DNA of 64,000 bases from Clostridia bacterium (GTDB lineage: Bacteria > Bacillota > Clostridia > Oscillospirales > CAG-272): contig JAFVTS010000006.1 of the NCBI GenBank assembly GCA_017503105.1, positions 1-64,000 of the forward strand, written 5' to 3'. Under the pieces are notes generated by a model that worked only from the letters and a program-made list of their open reading frames with translations, had not been told where the DNA came from and made no database searches. Positions 15,594-25,255 of this stretch are shown piece by piece. The position numbers were made by a program, and so were the translations under genes. The stretch's first letter is position 1, and each line of letters opens with the position of its first letter.

Positions 15594-18467
15594 TTAATTT
15601 ACGGGGGTTATTATTCCCGCGTCAGTGTCGGGCGCCACGTTTGCAAGAACGAAGCTCTCTCCGCTCTCCGATACCTCGACGTCAAGCTCCACGGTCTTAC
15701 CGAGGTAGGTGTACGTAACGCGCTCCCAGGTGTCGGGCACCGTGACCTTGACCGTCAAGGGCATATCGAAGTGCTCGCTTTTCTCTTCACAAGTAAGGGT
15801 GAGCTCGATATAGTCATTCCCGTGAGCGACTGCCGTGGGGTGCGCGCTTGCCCACTCGGTGTAATACTTCATAGCGTCACCGTACGTAGCGACCCAGGCG
15901 TTGCCCTCCGAAGAGAGCTTGTTGGCGTAAGCGAAGAGCTCGTCTGCCTGCTCCATATATATAGGATGCGTGCCGCTCTCGCCCGCGTCGATTATATCGT
16001 GAAGACAGAAGCACGCCCAGCCGCCCATTTCCATAGCGCTGTCAATAAATTCGATAGCGTGATTTGCACCCGCTGCGATAGCCTCCTCTGCCGTGACGCT
16101 CTGATCCAAGAATTGCTTCGTGCCGTCGTCCTGAGTTTTGGTCGCGATATTGAAATAGCGTGTCATAAACGCCCGACCGCGCCAGCGAAGAGTCTGATTC
16201 TTGAAGTCGCTCGGCATCATTACCATACTCGACGCGTCAAGATTTCCCGACGTTCCTCTTGCACCGAGATAATAGCCTTCCTTAATATAAGGCCACCACG
16301 AATTTACGGTAAATCCGTGAGCCGCGCCCGAAATGCCCGGAATTATGAAGCCGGGGGAATCAAGACCGAAGAGCTCCTTGATTATCTGGACCGAGCCGTA
16401 TACCTCCGCAGAAATGCTTCCCTTCGGGAAAACGTATTTATTGCCGTTTGAATCGTATGCGATATAAAGTTCGTCATCATTTTCGCCCGCGTATGCGTGA
16501 GTGTGAGAATGGCTCGTTATCTCGAGCTGCGGGAATTTTCTCAGAAGAGCTTGCCAGAATTCCGCAGCCGTCTTTTGCTCGTCCGTCTGCGTTATAACGA
16601 AGCTGCCGTCGGGATTTCTCAAATACTCCGAGCCGTCCTCGGAAAGAGCAAAGCCCGCGATCTTTCTCGTGATCATAGCAAAGGTAACGGCGAGCTCGGG
16701 ATATTTTTCGAGAAGCTCTTCGACCTTCCTTCCCGTCTTTACGTTTCCGTCGTCAACGACGATGGTAATAACGCCGTCGCGTCCGTCCTTGTTAACTATC
16801 TCCGTTTGCGTCTTGAAAGTGCTTTGCATAATAAACGACACCCTATAAGTTAAAGTATCTCCGTTTCTTGCCGTAACCGTGACGGTGCCGATACCGCCGT
16901 TTTCCGCCGTCGGGTTAACTATATCGACGGTGGCACCGGGCATAAGCGCCTTCGCGTCAAGCACGGGATATCCCTTCATAATATTGGTATACACGGTATA
17001 TTCAAGAATATCGGGGCTGAAGCCCGTCAGGCTCTCGCCGTCCGCTCTCAGAGAAGAAAGCGTGCAAAGAGCGTCAAGCTCGTCTTTGTCTATTTCTTTG
17101 ACCGTTCCGTTATTTATATATTCGGCAGTATCGAATATTAAGAACTCGTTCATTTGCTTAGGAACGGCAAAATCTCCGTCCGCAATAAATTCGCGAAGTC
17201 TTAAAAGCGCGAGCTCCATTGCCGCGTCGTCACTCGCCGCAACGACGAGCTTCTTCCTTTTGCATATCTTGATGCTGTAAACGGAAACGCCATCGACGCG
17301 GTACTCGTCTATGAGCGCGTAGGAGCTTACGCTATCGTCGCGCTGGTGAACCTCACCGATAACTATCTCGTAAAGCGAGGACTGATAGAATCCGCCCTTT
17401 TTCTCAAGCATTACGCCCGTTTCTTCGTACACGTCCTCGATAAAGTCCGTGACCGCGTTTTTAAGGAACGTATCCTCGGTTTTATAAATTACGGTATAAT
17501 CGGAATTTCCGAAAATCAAGCTTAGCAGATCTTTTTTAGGCGCAAGCTCCAAAAGGCAAGCGTCACAAAGCGTGTCTGCGTCATCTCCGTCGGCGTGACC
17601 GAGGGCGGCTATCTCTTGTGCCTCTTTTTTGCCGCAGGCACAGCGGCGCTCACGCTCACCGAGAGCTTCGCACGCAGGCTCAAGCGTTACCGTCCAATCG
17701 CCGAAGCTGTGCCCCTTCGGGGGTATTACGTCCGATTCGGCTTTGCCGCAGCGCTCGCAGGTGCGCGAGCGAGAGCCGTTTTCCTCGCAAGTAGGCTCGA
17801 TCACCGTCCACTCAGGAAAATCGTGACCGAGAGGTGCGCTCTCAGATTCACCGCACACGCCGCATATTCTCGGAACGGAGCAGTCCGTAAGCGCGTATTT
17901 ATGCTCTGCGGGAATAGCGGACGCTTCGTGAGCTCCGCAGGAGCATTCTCTTCTCTTCTCACCGTCCTCGGTGCAGGTAGGCTCTTTGGCTGTGTACCAC
18001 TCGCCGAAGGAATGAGGTATCACGGAAAGCTCCGTCTGCTCTTTGGTAACTTGTCCGCAAACGGTGCATCTTTTCCCTTCGCTAAGTCCTTTTTCCGCGC
18101 AGGTCGGCGCTTTTTCGGGAATTATCTCCTCGGTGTGACCGAGCGCTGCAAGCTCCGTTTGGCTGAGCAGTATTTCTCCGCAGACCGTACAGCTCTTTCC
18201 TTCGGTAAGACCTTTATCGGTGCAAGTCGGCAAGACGGCGGGAAGTATCTTCTCCGCGTGCCCCGTCGGCAAAAGCGCCTCGGTTATCACCTCACCGCAC
18301 TCCGAGCAGGTTTTGCTTCTCTCCCCCGCGTCGGTACAGCTCGGCGCCTTAGTTATCTTCCATTCACCGTAGCTATGCTCCTTCGGCGCGGCAGTTTCTT
18401 CGCCGCAGGAAAAAAGAAGGATGGCGGAAAGTGTCAAAAGTAAAACAAAAAGTAAATTACGCTTCAT
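15594..18467 (-). CDS. Lipoprotein with multiple CxxC zinc-ribbon-like repeats and a NodB-like deacetylase domain
   Basis: 957 residues. A signal peptide ends in a lipobox with Cys21 (LLFSC). Residues 30-305 hold about eight degenerate cysteine-pair modules (CSECGE, CTVCGE, CTVCGQ, CSCG, CGVCGE, CERCGK, CACGK, CDAC), mostly preceded by PTCT/PTCE and separated by LGH or PHSFG linkers. Residues 310-450 form an uncharacterised domain and 470-550 resemble a cadherin-like beta-sandwich. A polysaccharide-deacetylase-like domain follows, with VDDG at 571-574 and HSHTH at 653-657, the NodB metal ligands. It probably acts on envelope or extracellular glycans; substrate unknown. It lies 26 bases after a DUF1292 gene. 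Confidence 0.82.
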   Translation of the reverse strand: MKRNLLFVLLLTLSAILLFSCGEETAAPKEHSYGEWKITKAPSCTDAGERSKTCSECGEVITEALLPTGHAEKILPAVLPTCTDKGLTEGKSCTVCGEILLSQTELAALGHTEEIIPEKAPTCAEKGLSEGKRCTVCGQVTKEQTELSVIPHSFGEWYTAKEPTCTEDGEKRRECSCGAHEASAIPAEHKYALTDCSVPRICGVCGESESAPLGHDFPEWTVIEPTCEENGSRSRTCERCGKAESDVIPPKGHSFGDWTVTLEPACEALGERERRCACGKKEAQEIAALGHADGDDADTLCDACLLELAPKKDLLSLIFGNSDYTVIYKTEDTFLKNAVTDFIEDVYEETGVMLEKKGGFYQSSLYEIVIGEVHQRDDSVSSYALIDEYRVDGVSVYSIKICKRKKLVVAASDDAAMELALLRLREFIADGDFAVPKQMNEFLIFDTAEYINNGTVKEIDKDELDALCTLSSLRADGESLTGFSPDILEYTVYTNIMKGYPVLDAKALMPGATVDIVNPTAENGGIGTVTVTARNGDTLTYRVSFIMQSTFKTQTEIVNKDGRDGVITIVVDDGNVKTGRKVEELLEKYPELAVTFAMITRKIAGFALSEDGSEYLRNPDGSFVITQTDEQKTAAEFWQALLRKFPQLEITSHSHTHAYAGENDDELYIAYDSNGNKYVFPKGSISAEVYGSVQIIKELFGLDSPGFIIPGISGAAHGFTVNSWWPYIKEGYYLGARGTSGNLDASSMVMMPSDFKNQTLRWRGRAFMTRYFNIATKTQDDGTKQFLDQSVTAEEAIAAGANHAIEFIDSAMEMGGWACFCLHDIIDAGESGTHPIYMEQADELFAYANKLSSEGNAWVATYGDAMKYYTEWASAHPTAVAHGNDYIELTLTCEEKSEHFDMPLTVKVTVPDTWERVTYTYLGKTVELDVEVSESGESFVLANVAPDTDAGIITPVN

Positions 18468-18492
18468 AACGGGACGTCTCCTTTAAAAGGCA

Positions 18493-18795
18493 TTATTCTT
18501 TGTCGTAATCAAATTCCTCATCAAACAGCTCGTCAAACGCCTGTGCGACCTCGTCAAAGAGTGCGTCGTCCGAAATCTCCTCAAAAACGATGTCCTCACC
18601 GTCTTCCTTTACGGCAAGTATAACGTACGACTCGGGGTCCGAGATAGCGGCAAGAGCGTAATAAAGCTGTTCTTTTATAACCGTTCTCGCAAGAAGAACG
18701 TACTCGGCGTCGACACCCTTTTCCTCGTCAAAAAGAGTAAAAGTAGGAGCGTTTTCAAAATCGCCGTCTTCGTTCAAATCAAATTCTTTTTTCAT
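18493..18795 (-). CDS. DUF1292 domain protein (second copy)
   Basis: 100 residues, acidic, with FTLFDEEKGVDAEYVLL, a YYALAAISDPESYVILAVKE core and an acidic tail ending DEEFDYDKE. It is paralogous in pattern to 15226-15507, and the two flank the lipoprotein gene. It sits 36 bases after hemW, so it is probably in the lepA-hemW run. Function unknown. Confidence 0.86.
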   Translation of the reverse strand: MKKEFDLNEDGDFENAPTFTLFDEEKGVDAEYVLLARTVIKEQLYYALAAISDPESYVILAVKEDGEDIVFEEISDDALFDEVAQAFDELFDEEFDYDKE

Positions 18796-18831
18796 AGTTC
18801 AACTCCAAAACAATAAAATCTGGGGGAAAAA

Positions 18832-19947
18832 TCAAAGCAGATCGGAAATTACGGTATTGCTCAGGTAAAATCCTTCCGTCGTAAGAGCAAGACGCCTTTC
18901 ATCGCAAAGAAGAAGTCCGCGAGCTTTATAAAAATCTATAAGCTCCCGCCGCTCTTCCGTAAGGAAATGAAGGCCCGTTCGCTTTTTGTATTCGTCGAAG
19001 CATATTCCCTGCGAGGTCCTGAGCCTCAGCATCGCGTATTCAAACGCAACGTCGTTATCACTCAATTTCTCGTGCGCATCTTGAACCCCCGAAAGATATT
19101 CGGCTTGATCCTTCGGATTTGAGAAATGAGCTCCGTCAAAATACGAATGAGCCGCAAGCCCGACCCCGATATAATCCTCAAGGCTCCAATATTTGAGATT
19201 GTGCCTGCATTCAAAGCCCTTTTTCGCAAAATTTGATATTTCGTAATGCGAATAACCGCTCTCCGACAAAACCGAAGAGGCAAGAAAATACATCTCGCGC
19301 TCCTCTTCCTCCGAGGGAAGCTTCAAGCTGTCGCGCTCGCTGTAAAAAGGCGTACCTTCCTCTATTATCAAGCCGTATGCCGAGATATGCTCGGGCGCGA
19401 GATCTTTTATAAAGGAGAGCGTCTGACCGAAGCTTTCGACGCTTTGCTCGGGGATACCGAACATAAGGTCAACGCTGATATTACCGACGCCGCGCGAGCG
19501 CATCATATTATACACTTCAAGAAAATCCTCGAAAGTATGAATTCTGCCGAGCTTTTTCAGCTCTTTTTCGTGAATTGACTGAAGTCCGATGCTGAACCTG
19601 TTAAATCCCTCGGACAAAAAAGCTCCGAGCTTCTCACCGTCGAGAGTTCCGGGATTCACCTCTGCCGTGATCTCGGCGAGGGGAGAAAGGCGGAAGGATG
19701 AGCTTATGGCATCCATTATTCCCCCAAGCTCTCCCGCGCTTAAGAGCGAGGGCGTTCCCCCGCCGAAGAATACGGTATCGAGAAGAACGTTTTTATCCGT
19801 ATAGCTCCGTATCTCCGAGATCAGCCGCTCCGTATACGCCGCTCTGAAATCTTCATTCGGCACGGAAGAGGCAAAATCGCAATATCTGCATTTTCTCAGG
19901 CAAAAAGGCGTGTGAACGTAAAGTCCTGCGCGAGCGTCAGTCCTCAT
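18832..19947 (-). CDS. hemW: Radical SAM heme chaperone HemW (HemN-like)
   Basis: 371 residues from the ATG at 19947. The radical SAM cluster motif is [10 protein letters not shown] (Cx3CxxC), and [17 protein letters not shown] and EISNFAKKG follow, as in HemW. HemW binds heme and delivers it to cytochrome-type targets; it is not an oxygen-independent coproporphyrinogen oxidase despite similarity. The upstream in-frame ATG at 20040 would add unrelated residues from lepA. The chosen start overlaps lepA by 11 bases. The lepA-hemW order is common in Firmicutes. Confidence 0.93.
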   Translation of the reverse strand: MRTDARAGLYVHTPFCLRKCRYCDFASSVPNEDFRAAYTERLISEIRSYTDKNVLLDTVFFGGGTPSLLSAGELGGIMDAISSSFRLSPLAEITAEVNPGTLDGEKLGAFLSEGFNRFSIGLQSIHEKELKKLGRIHTFEDFLEVYNMMRSRGVGNISVDLMFGIPEQSVESFGQTLSFIKDLAPEHISAYGLIIEEGTPFYSERDSLKLPSEEEEREMYFLASSVLSESGYSHYEISNFAKKGFECRHNLKYWSLEDYIGVGLAAHSYFDGAHFSNPKDQAEYLSGVQDAHEKLSDNDVAFEYAMLRLRTSQGICFDEYKKRTGLHFLTEERRELIDFYKARGLLLCDERRLALTTEGFYLSNTVISDLL

Positions 19948-21751
19948 CACCGAGCTTAAGAACTGCCATAAACGCCTCGGGCGTGACCTCAACGCTTCCG
20001 AGCTTACGCATCTTCTTTTTACCTTCCTTCTGCTTTTCAAGCAGCTTTTTCTTTCTCGTTATATCACCGCCGTAGCATTTTGCGAGGACGTCCTTACGCA
20101 TTGCCTTGACAGTCTCTCTTGCGATTATTTTTGAGCCGATCGCCGCCTGAATAGGTATCTCAAAGAGCTGTCGCGGAATATTTTCCTTCAGCTTTTCGGC
20201 TATTTTTCTCGCCCTTGCGTACGCCCTGTCCTCAAAGACGATGAACGAGAGCGCGTCGACGACCTCGCCGTTCAGCATAAAGTCGAGCTTCACGAGCTTC
20301 GACGGCGCGTAGCCCTTGAGCTCGTAATCGAGCGAGGCGTAGCCCTTTGAGCGGCTCTTCAAGGCGTCGAAGAAATCGTAAATTATCTCGTTAAGAGGTA
20401 ATTCGTAATGAAGCTCCGCCCTGTCGGTGTCGATATATTTCATATCAATAAACACACCGCGCCTGTCCTGACAGAGCTCCATAATTCCTCCGATATAATC
20501 GGTGGGAGTTATGACGGACGCCTTCATTATCGGCTCGTAAGCCGTTTCTATCTCGTCTGCGGTCGGGAATTTCGAGGGGTTGTCTATCATTATCTCCTCG
20601 CCGCCGCGAAGCTTTATCTTGTAAATAACGGACGGTGCCGTAGTTATAAGGTCAAGATTGAACTCTCTTTCGAGCCTCTCCTCAATTATCTCCATATGAA
20701 GAAGACCGAGGAAGCCGCAACGGAAGCCAAAGCCGAGCGCCACGGAGGTCTCGGGCTCGTATACGAGGGAGGCGTCGTTGAGCTGAAGCTTTTCAAGAGC
20801 GTCACGAAGGTCGCCGTATCTTGCTCCGTCGGCGGGATAGATACCCGAATAGACCATAGGATGAACGTCCCTGAAGCCGGGCAAAGGCTCGTCCGCGGGT
20901 CTTGCGGCGGAGGTAATGGTGTCGCCGACTCGCGTGTCACCGACCGTTTTTATAGATGCGGTAATGTACCCTACCTCGCCCGCGGTGAGCATATCGCACT
21001 TTGAAAGACCGAACGGCTCCATAGTGCCTACCTCAACTATATCGAATTCCGTTCCCGCTGACATAAGACGTATTCTGTCACCGCTCTTTACAGTTCCGTC
21101 CATCAGCCTTATGTAGACGACAACGCCGAGATAAGGGTCGTAGTGGGAGTCGAAGATCAGCGCCTTCAAGGGCGCGTTTTCATCACCCTTCGGCGCGGGT
21201 ATATCCGTTATTATCTTCTCAAGCACGTCCTCGATATTCAAGCCGTTCTTTGCCGAAACGGCGGGACAGTCCTCTGCGGGAATGCCGATTATATCTTCTA
21301 TCTCACGCCGAGCTCCTTCAACGTCAGCCGATGCAAGGTCTATCTTGTTTATAACGGGCAGTATCTCAAGATCGTTATCTATCGCAAGATACGCGTTGGC
21401 AAGTGTCTGCGCCTCAACGCCCTGTGTCGCGTCGACGACCAGAAGAGCGCCCTCGCACGCCTTGAGCGAGCGGGACACCTCGTAGCCGAAGTCGACGTGA
21501 CCGGGAGTGTCGATGAGATTGAAGATATATTCCTCTCCCGCAAGCGAGGTATAGTTCATCCTGACCGCGCGAGCTTTGATGGTAATTCCGCGCTCGCGCT
21601 CAAGATCCATATTGTCAAGTATCTGCTCCTCCATATCGCGCAGAGCCACGCATCTCGTTTTTTCAAGTATGCGGTCGGCAAGAGTAGACTTACCGTGGTC
21701 TATATGCGCGATTATGGAGAAGTTTCTCGTATGCTTTTGTTTATCGGTCAC
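19937..21751 (-). CDS. lepA: Elongation factor 4 (translational GTPase LepA)
   Basis: 604 residues. GTPase motifs: [14 protein letters not shown] (G1), RERGITIK (G2), DTPGHVDF (G3), [11 protein letters not shown] (G4). The C-terminal LepA-specific domain has [24 protein letters not shown]. It rescues or back-translocates stalled ribosomes. GTG start at 21751 with AAGGA 8 bases ahead. Followed by hemW with overlap and preceded by the phosphosugar mutase with a 27-base gap. Confidence 0.97.
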   Translation of the reverse strand: MTDKQKHTRNFSIIAHIDHGKSTLADRILEKTRCVALRDMEEQILDNMDLERERGITIKARAVRMNYTSLAGEEYIFNLIDTPGHVDFGYEVSRSLKACEGALLVVDATQGVEAQTLANAYLAIDNDLEILPVINKIDLASADVEGARREIEDIIGIPAEDCPAVSAKNGLNIEDVLEKIITDIPAPKGDENAPLKALIFDSHYDPYLGVVVYIRLMDGTVKSGDRIRLMSAGTEFDIVEVGTMEPFGLSKCDMLTAGEVGYITASIKTVGDTRVGDTITSAARPADEPLPGFRDVHPMVYSGIYPADGARYGDLRDALEKLQLNDASLVYEPETSVALGFGFRCGFLGLLHMEIIEERLEREFNLDLITTAPSVIYKIKLRGGEEIMIDNPSKFPTADEIETAYEPIMKASVITPTDYIGGIMELCQDRRGVFIDMKYIDTDRAELHYELPLNEIIYDFFDALKSRSKGYASLDYELKGYAPSKLVKLDFMLNGEVVDALSFIVFEDRAYARARKIAEKLKENIPRQLFEIPIQAAIGSKIIARETVKAMRKDVLAKCYGGDITRKKKLLEKQKEGKKKMRKLGSVEVTPEAFMAVLKLGDED

Positions 21752-21778
21752 TTTCGCAATCCTTTTTTCTAATAAAAT

Positions 21779-23509
21779 TTAAATCTCTGCTATGCCCTTA
21801 GCGTCAGCCGAATATTTATCGACCTTAGCCGCAAGCTGATTCTTTTCCTCGCCGTGCGCAAGGATATATATTTTTATCTTGGGCTCCGTTCCCGAGGGTC
21901 TGACGATTATTTTATCGTCGTTTTCAAGAACGTAGTAAAGAACGTCGGAGGCGGGCTGTCCCGTCGGACGGGTCTTTTCCGTCTTTACGTCCACGAACGT
22001 CCCGTCGGCATAATCGCCGATTTCTGCGACCGCAGCACCGCCAAAGCTCTTGGGAGGAGTGCTTCTCAGGGTGCTCATCACCTTTTTTCTCTTCTCTATG
22101 CCCGTCGGTCCTTCCATATAAATATCTATCATATTCTCCGAGTAAAGACCGTACTCAAGGTAAAGATCGTCAAGCGCGTCGATAAGAGTTTTGCCGTTCT
22201 TCTTATAGTAAGCGGTCATCTCAAGTATCATCATCGAAGCCCCGACCGCGTCCTTATCTCTCGCGTACGTTCCGAGAAGATATCCGTAGCTCTCCTCGAA
22301 GCCGAGAAGGAATTTGCCGCTTTTTCCGTCCTTTTCGTAGTTCTTGATGACCTCGCCGATATACTTGAATCCCGTCAGAACGTCATAGAGCTTAACGCCG
22401 TTTTTCTTGGCAATTCCGTAAGCCATATCGGTAGAAACTATGCTCTTCACGCAATAATCCTCGTCCGAGAGCTCACCGCGCTCCTTTCTTTGCTTTATGA
22501 CGTAATCAAGAAGCAGAGCGCCCATCTGGTTGCCCGAAACGGTTTTGAAAGCGCCGTCGGCAGCTCTTGCCATAACGCCGACGCGGTCAGCGTCGGGGTC
22601 GGTCGCTATAACGAGATCGGAGCCTACGTCGTTCGCTATTTTAATTCCGTTTTCGAAAACGGCGGCATACTCGGGATTCGGCTTTGCAACCGTCGGGAAA
22701 TTGCCGTCGGGTGTCATTTGAGAACCGACGGTGTAAAGGTGCTTGAGTCCCACGCGTCGGAAGACCTCGGGCACGAGTCTGCAGCCCGCGCCGTGAAGGG
22801 GCGTGTAGACCACCTTCAATTCATCAGACACCTCGCTGATGAAGTCGGGATTTACCGCAGTCTTTACGACCTCGGAAAGGTACTCCTCGTCAAAATCGCT
22901 CGTGAGCACGGTTATCTTCCCCGCTCTTACGGCCTCGTCAAAATCGGCAAGACCGCTGACGTCGAGCACGTCGAATTTCTCACGCTCGGCAGAAACGGTG
23001 CGCGCCTGCTCAGGGCCTATCTGTGCGCCGTCCTCCCAATACGCCTTATACCCGTTGTATTCCTTAGGATTGTGAGAAGCCGTGATGTTGATGCCCGCAA
23101 TAGCGCCGAGTCTGCGCAAGGCAAAGGAAAGCTCGGGCGTCGGACGAAGGTCGTCGAAGATATAGACCTTTATCCCCTCACCGACGAGGACCGATGCCGC
23201 AGTACGGGCAAACTCGCGAGAGTTGTTTCTTGAATCGTAAGCGATAGCGACGCCGCGACTTTCGCCGCCGCTATTCTTTACAAGCGCCGCGATACCTCTG
23301 GTCGTCTGCGCGACGGTGAAGCGGTTCATACATCCGATTCCCATATACATAGTGGAGCGAAGCCCCGCCGTTCCGAAATCCATAGGCGCGGAAAAACGGA
23401 ATTTCAAGGTGTCCTCGTCGTTTTCTACCGAAAGGAGCTCCGCCTTTTCATCCGCGCGAAGAGCGTCCGAATCAAGCCATCTTTCAAATTCTTCTCTGTA
23501 ATTTGCCAT
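21779..23509 (-). CDS. Phospho-sugar mutase (phosphoglucomutase/phosphomannomutase family)
   Basis: 576 residues. Alpha-D-phosphohexomutase with the phosphoserine loop ITASHNPKEYNGYK, metal loop DPDADRVGV, sugar loop GFEESYGYLLG and phosphate loop RPSGTEPKIKIY. It interconverts hexose 1- and 6-phosphates. The length and the N-terminal FRFSAPMDFGTAGLRSTMYMG match the PgcA-type phosphoglucomutase of Firmicutes. GGAGG lies ahead of the ATG. Confidence 0.93.
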   Translation of the reverse strand: MANYREEFERWLDSDALRADEKAELLSVENDEDTLKFRFSAPMDFGTAGLRSTMYMGIGCMNRFTVAQTTRGIAALVKNSGGESRGVAIAYDSRNNSREFARTAASVLVGEGIKVYIFDDLRPTPELSFALRRLGAIAGINITASHNPKEYNGYKAYWEDGAQIGPEQARTVSAEREKFDVLDVSGLADFDEAVRAGKITVLTSDFDEEYLSEVVKTAVNPDFISEVSDELKVVYTPLHGAGCRLVPEVFRRVGLKHLYTVGSQMTPDGNFPTVAKPNPEYAAVFENGIKIANDVGSDLVIATDPDADRVGVMARAADGAFKTVSGNQMGALLLDYVIKQRKERGELSDEDYCVKSIVSTDMAYGIAKKNGVKLYDVLTGFKYIGEVIKNYEKDGKSGKFLLGFEESYGYLLGTYARDKDAVGASMMILEMTAYYKKNGKTLIDALDDLYLEYGLYSENMIDIYMEGPTGIEKRKKVMSTLRSTPPKSFGGAAVAEIGDYADGTFVDVKTEKTRPTGQPASDVLYYVLENDDKIIVRPSGTEPKIKIYILAHGEEKNQLAAKVDKYSADAKGIAEI

Positions 23510-23532
23510 TTATTACCTCCGAGTATTCGTCT

Positions 23533-23781
23533 TTATTGAAGCGCTTCTTCAAGCGCGAGTGCGAGCTGATCGGGACAGGAGGTGGGCTTGAAGCCGCACT
23601 TTATCCCCTTGATCTTAGAAATAGCGTCCTCGACCTTCATTCCCTTAACGAGAGCGGCGACCCCTCGGGTGTTTCCCGCGCATCCGCCGACGAAGGCGCA
23701 ATCCACTATGACGCCGTCCTCAACGTCGACTATCACAGCTCTTGAGCACGTGCCTTTTGTTTTATATTCAATATGCTTCAT
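23533..23781 (-). CDS. TSCPD-domain protein (TIGR03905 family)
   Basis: 82 residues. Named for its C-terminal TSCPDQLALAL motif; an FVGGCAGNTRGVAALV loop and KIKGIKCG precede it. The domain is also found at the end of class II ribonucleotide reductases, but the stand-alone form has no assigned function. The cysteine pattern suggests metal binding. It lies between the mutase and a prephenate dehydratase-like gene on the minus strand. Confidence 0.88.
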   Translation of the reverse strand: MKHIEYKTKGTCSRAVIVDVEDGVIVDCAFVGGCAGNTRGVAALVKGMKVEDAISKIKGIKCGFKPTSCPDQLALALEEALQ

Positions 23782-23802
23782 TATTATACCCTCACTTAAA
23801 AG

Positions 23803-24774
23803 TTATTCAAGATTTTTATACATTCCGACAGGATCAAAGTCCTCGGTAAAGAGTGTGAGATAGACCAAAAGCCGCGTGAAATCACAGCCCTCGCCCTTGA
23901 AAATGACCGTGAAGAAGCTCTCCGTCTGCTCGGATGAAGAGAAGCTGACCGTATTCACACGGTATATCCCGACGCCGAACATCTTCGCGGCGATCATCGC
24001 ACCGAAAAGCTCCTCTCCTCTGCCCGCGGACAGTCTGATCTCAAGATATCTGTCATCGTCTGCCGACGAAGGCGGAATATGCAAGCTTTCCGAAACGAGG
24101 GCGTATTTAAGCTCCGAAGCTCCGTCAGGTCCGAAAACGGGAGTGAGCGCGGATATTTTCAAATCGTTCTCGTAGATCAGCGCCGAGACCGTCGGAAGCC
24201 TCGTGCCCCCCGCCTCTTCAAGCGGAAGAAGCGCGTAGGAGACCTCCTTTTCCAAAACGAGGCGCACGGCGTCCTTGAAGCTTTGAACGTAGCGAAGACG
24301 CGGCTCGCGGAATTCTTGAGAAAAAACGTCGTAAGCCTCGTCGGAATACGCGTTTTTTACATACGCGAAGGTCTCATCTCTTGCCTCCGTCGGTAAAAAC
24401 GAGCGCTCCGAAAGCGCGATGCCCGAAGACGCAAGACGCTCCGTCAAAAGATCGGAAAAAACTATTCTGTCCGCCGTGTCGGAAAGCTCTCCGACGACCC
24501 GAAGACGCCCGAGGTTTTCCTCCATTGCGTCTTCGTGGCATACGTCCTCGGAAAGAGATACGTCAGCGCCGACGAGCGATAATATCTCGTATATACCGAG
24601 CCCGCTCTCCGAAAGCTCCGAGGCAAAACGCGCGGCGATATCCGCGATCTCAGCCAGTTCACAGATCCGCCTCTCGGAAAGAATACTCCCCTCAAGGGAA
24701 AGCCGTTTTAAATTTTCGCCGTTTTCCGTTGGAAAATCAAATCCCGACTCACCGCTCACGATATCCGCCTCCAT
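23803..24774 (-). CDS. Divergent prephenate dehydratase-like protein lacking the catalytic motif
   Basis: 323 residues. About 30-120 is helical and could be a chorismate-mutase-like part. About 135-230 resembles a prephenate dehydratase lobe (FAYVKNAYSDEAYDVF, SFKDAVRLVLEKEVSYALLP). About 280-323 resembles an ACT domain. The usual PIENS is PLEEA here. The catalytic TRF is replaced by LKY in ELKYALVSES. Catalysis as PheA is therefore unlikely, and it may bind an aromatic ligand in a regulatory role. First gene of the run that continues to lepA-hemW. Confidence 0.55.
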   Translation of the reverse strand: MEADIVSGESGFDFPTENGENLKRLSLEGSILSERRICELAEIADIAARFASELSESGLGIYEILSLVGADVSLSEDVCHEDAMEENLGRLRVVGELSDTADRIVFSDLLTERLASSGIALSERSFLPTEARDETFAYVKNAYSDEAYDVFSQEFREPRLRYVQSFKDAVRLVLEKEVSYALLPLEEAGGTRLPTVSALIYENDLKISALTPVFGPDGASELKYALVSESLHIPPSSADDDRYLEIRLSAGRGEELFGAMIAAKMFGVGIYRVNTVSFSSSEQTESFFTVIFKGEGCDFTRLLVYLTLFTEDFDPVGMYKNLE

Positions 24775-24796
24775 TTTTCAAAATATATAATATATA

Positions 24797-24825
24797 ATTA
24801 TACAATATTTTTTGACGAATTACAA
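24797..24825 (-). promoter_or_regulatory. Promoter of the prephenate dehydratase-like/lepA run
   Basis: Minus-strand TTGTAA (24825-24820), 17-base spacer, TATAAT (24802-24797), 23 bases before the ATG. The -35 is a weak match. Confidence 0.6.
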
Positions 24826-24895
24826 TAGCACATCAAAAATTTTTAGCGCTTACGAAGTTTTTTCGAAGAAGATTTGCACTTTTTTCTTAAAAGAC

Positions 24896-24924
24896 TTGAT
24901 TTTTTTCATTTGATATGATATAAT
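24896..24924 (+). promoter_or_regulatory. tRNA-Leu promoter
   Basis: TTGATT (24896-24901), 17-base spacer, TATAAT (24919-24924). Confidence 0.85.
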
Positions 24925-24961
24925 AGCTTCGCGAGTTTGCTCTTTCGAGAGCGCGCAATAT

Positions 24962-25048
24962 GCCGGTATGGTGGAATTGGCAGACGCGTCGGACTCAAAA
25001 TCCGAAGGTAGCAATACCGTGTCGGTTCGACCCCGACTACCGGCACCA
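24962..25048 (+). tRNA. tRNA-Leu (anticodon CAA), CCA encoded
   Basis: Class II tRNA with a long variable arm. Acceptor GCCGGTA/TACCGGC, anticodon stem TCGGA/TCCGA with CAA at 24996-24998, T arm with TTCGACC loop, discriminator A, encoded CCA. Reads TTG codons. Confidence 0.95.
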
Positions 25049-25053
25049 AAACG

Positions 25054-25078
25054 AAAAAGAGGCATTCGCCTCTTTTTT
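25054..25078 (+). terminator. tRNA-Leu terminator
   Basis: AAAAAGAGGC and GCCTCTTTTT pair around a four-base loop and are followed by a T-run. Confidence 0.85.
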
Positions 25079-25081
25079 GTT

Positions 25082-25255
25082 TTGACACCAAACTTCACGG
25101 AGGGGTCGAATAGAAAATGCAACGCATTTTCGGGTGTTGTGCCTCATCCAAAGCCGACGAGCGGCTGCCACCTTCCCCATAGGGGAAGATTTGGGAAAAG
25201 CCGCTTCGCTCACCCGCCCTACGGGAATATCCTAATTCCTAATTCCTAATTCCGC
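25082..25255. repeat. Hairpin-rich repeat-like intergenic segment with an AATTCCT array
   Basis: No gene. Successive palindromes: GAAAATGC/GCATTTTC near 25114, CTTCCCC/GGGGAAG near 25172-25188, CCCGC/CGGG near 25213-25225. It ends in three and a half copies of a 7-base unit (AATTCCT) at about 25230-25252. The stop codon and last residues of the adjacent MATE gene are read from this array. The pattern resembles dispersed intergenic repeats of gut Clostridia, but only one copy is in this window. Confidence 0.5.

Noticed and set aside
17595..18443. Long plus-strand ORF opposite the lipoprotein gene
   Set aside because: Antisense shadow of the cysteine repeats. The minus-strand frame has a signal peptide, lipobox and known domains.
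21854..23233. 459-residue plus-strand ORF opposite the phosphosugar mutase
   Set aside because: Antisense shadow. The minus-strand gene has every mutase motif.
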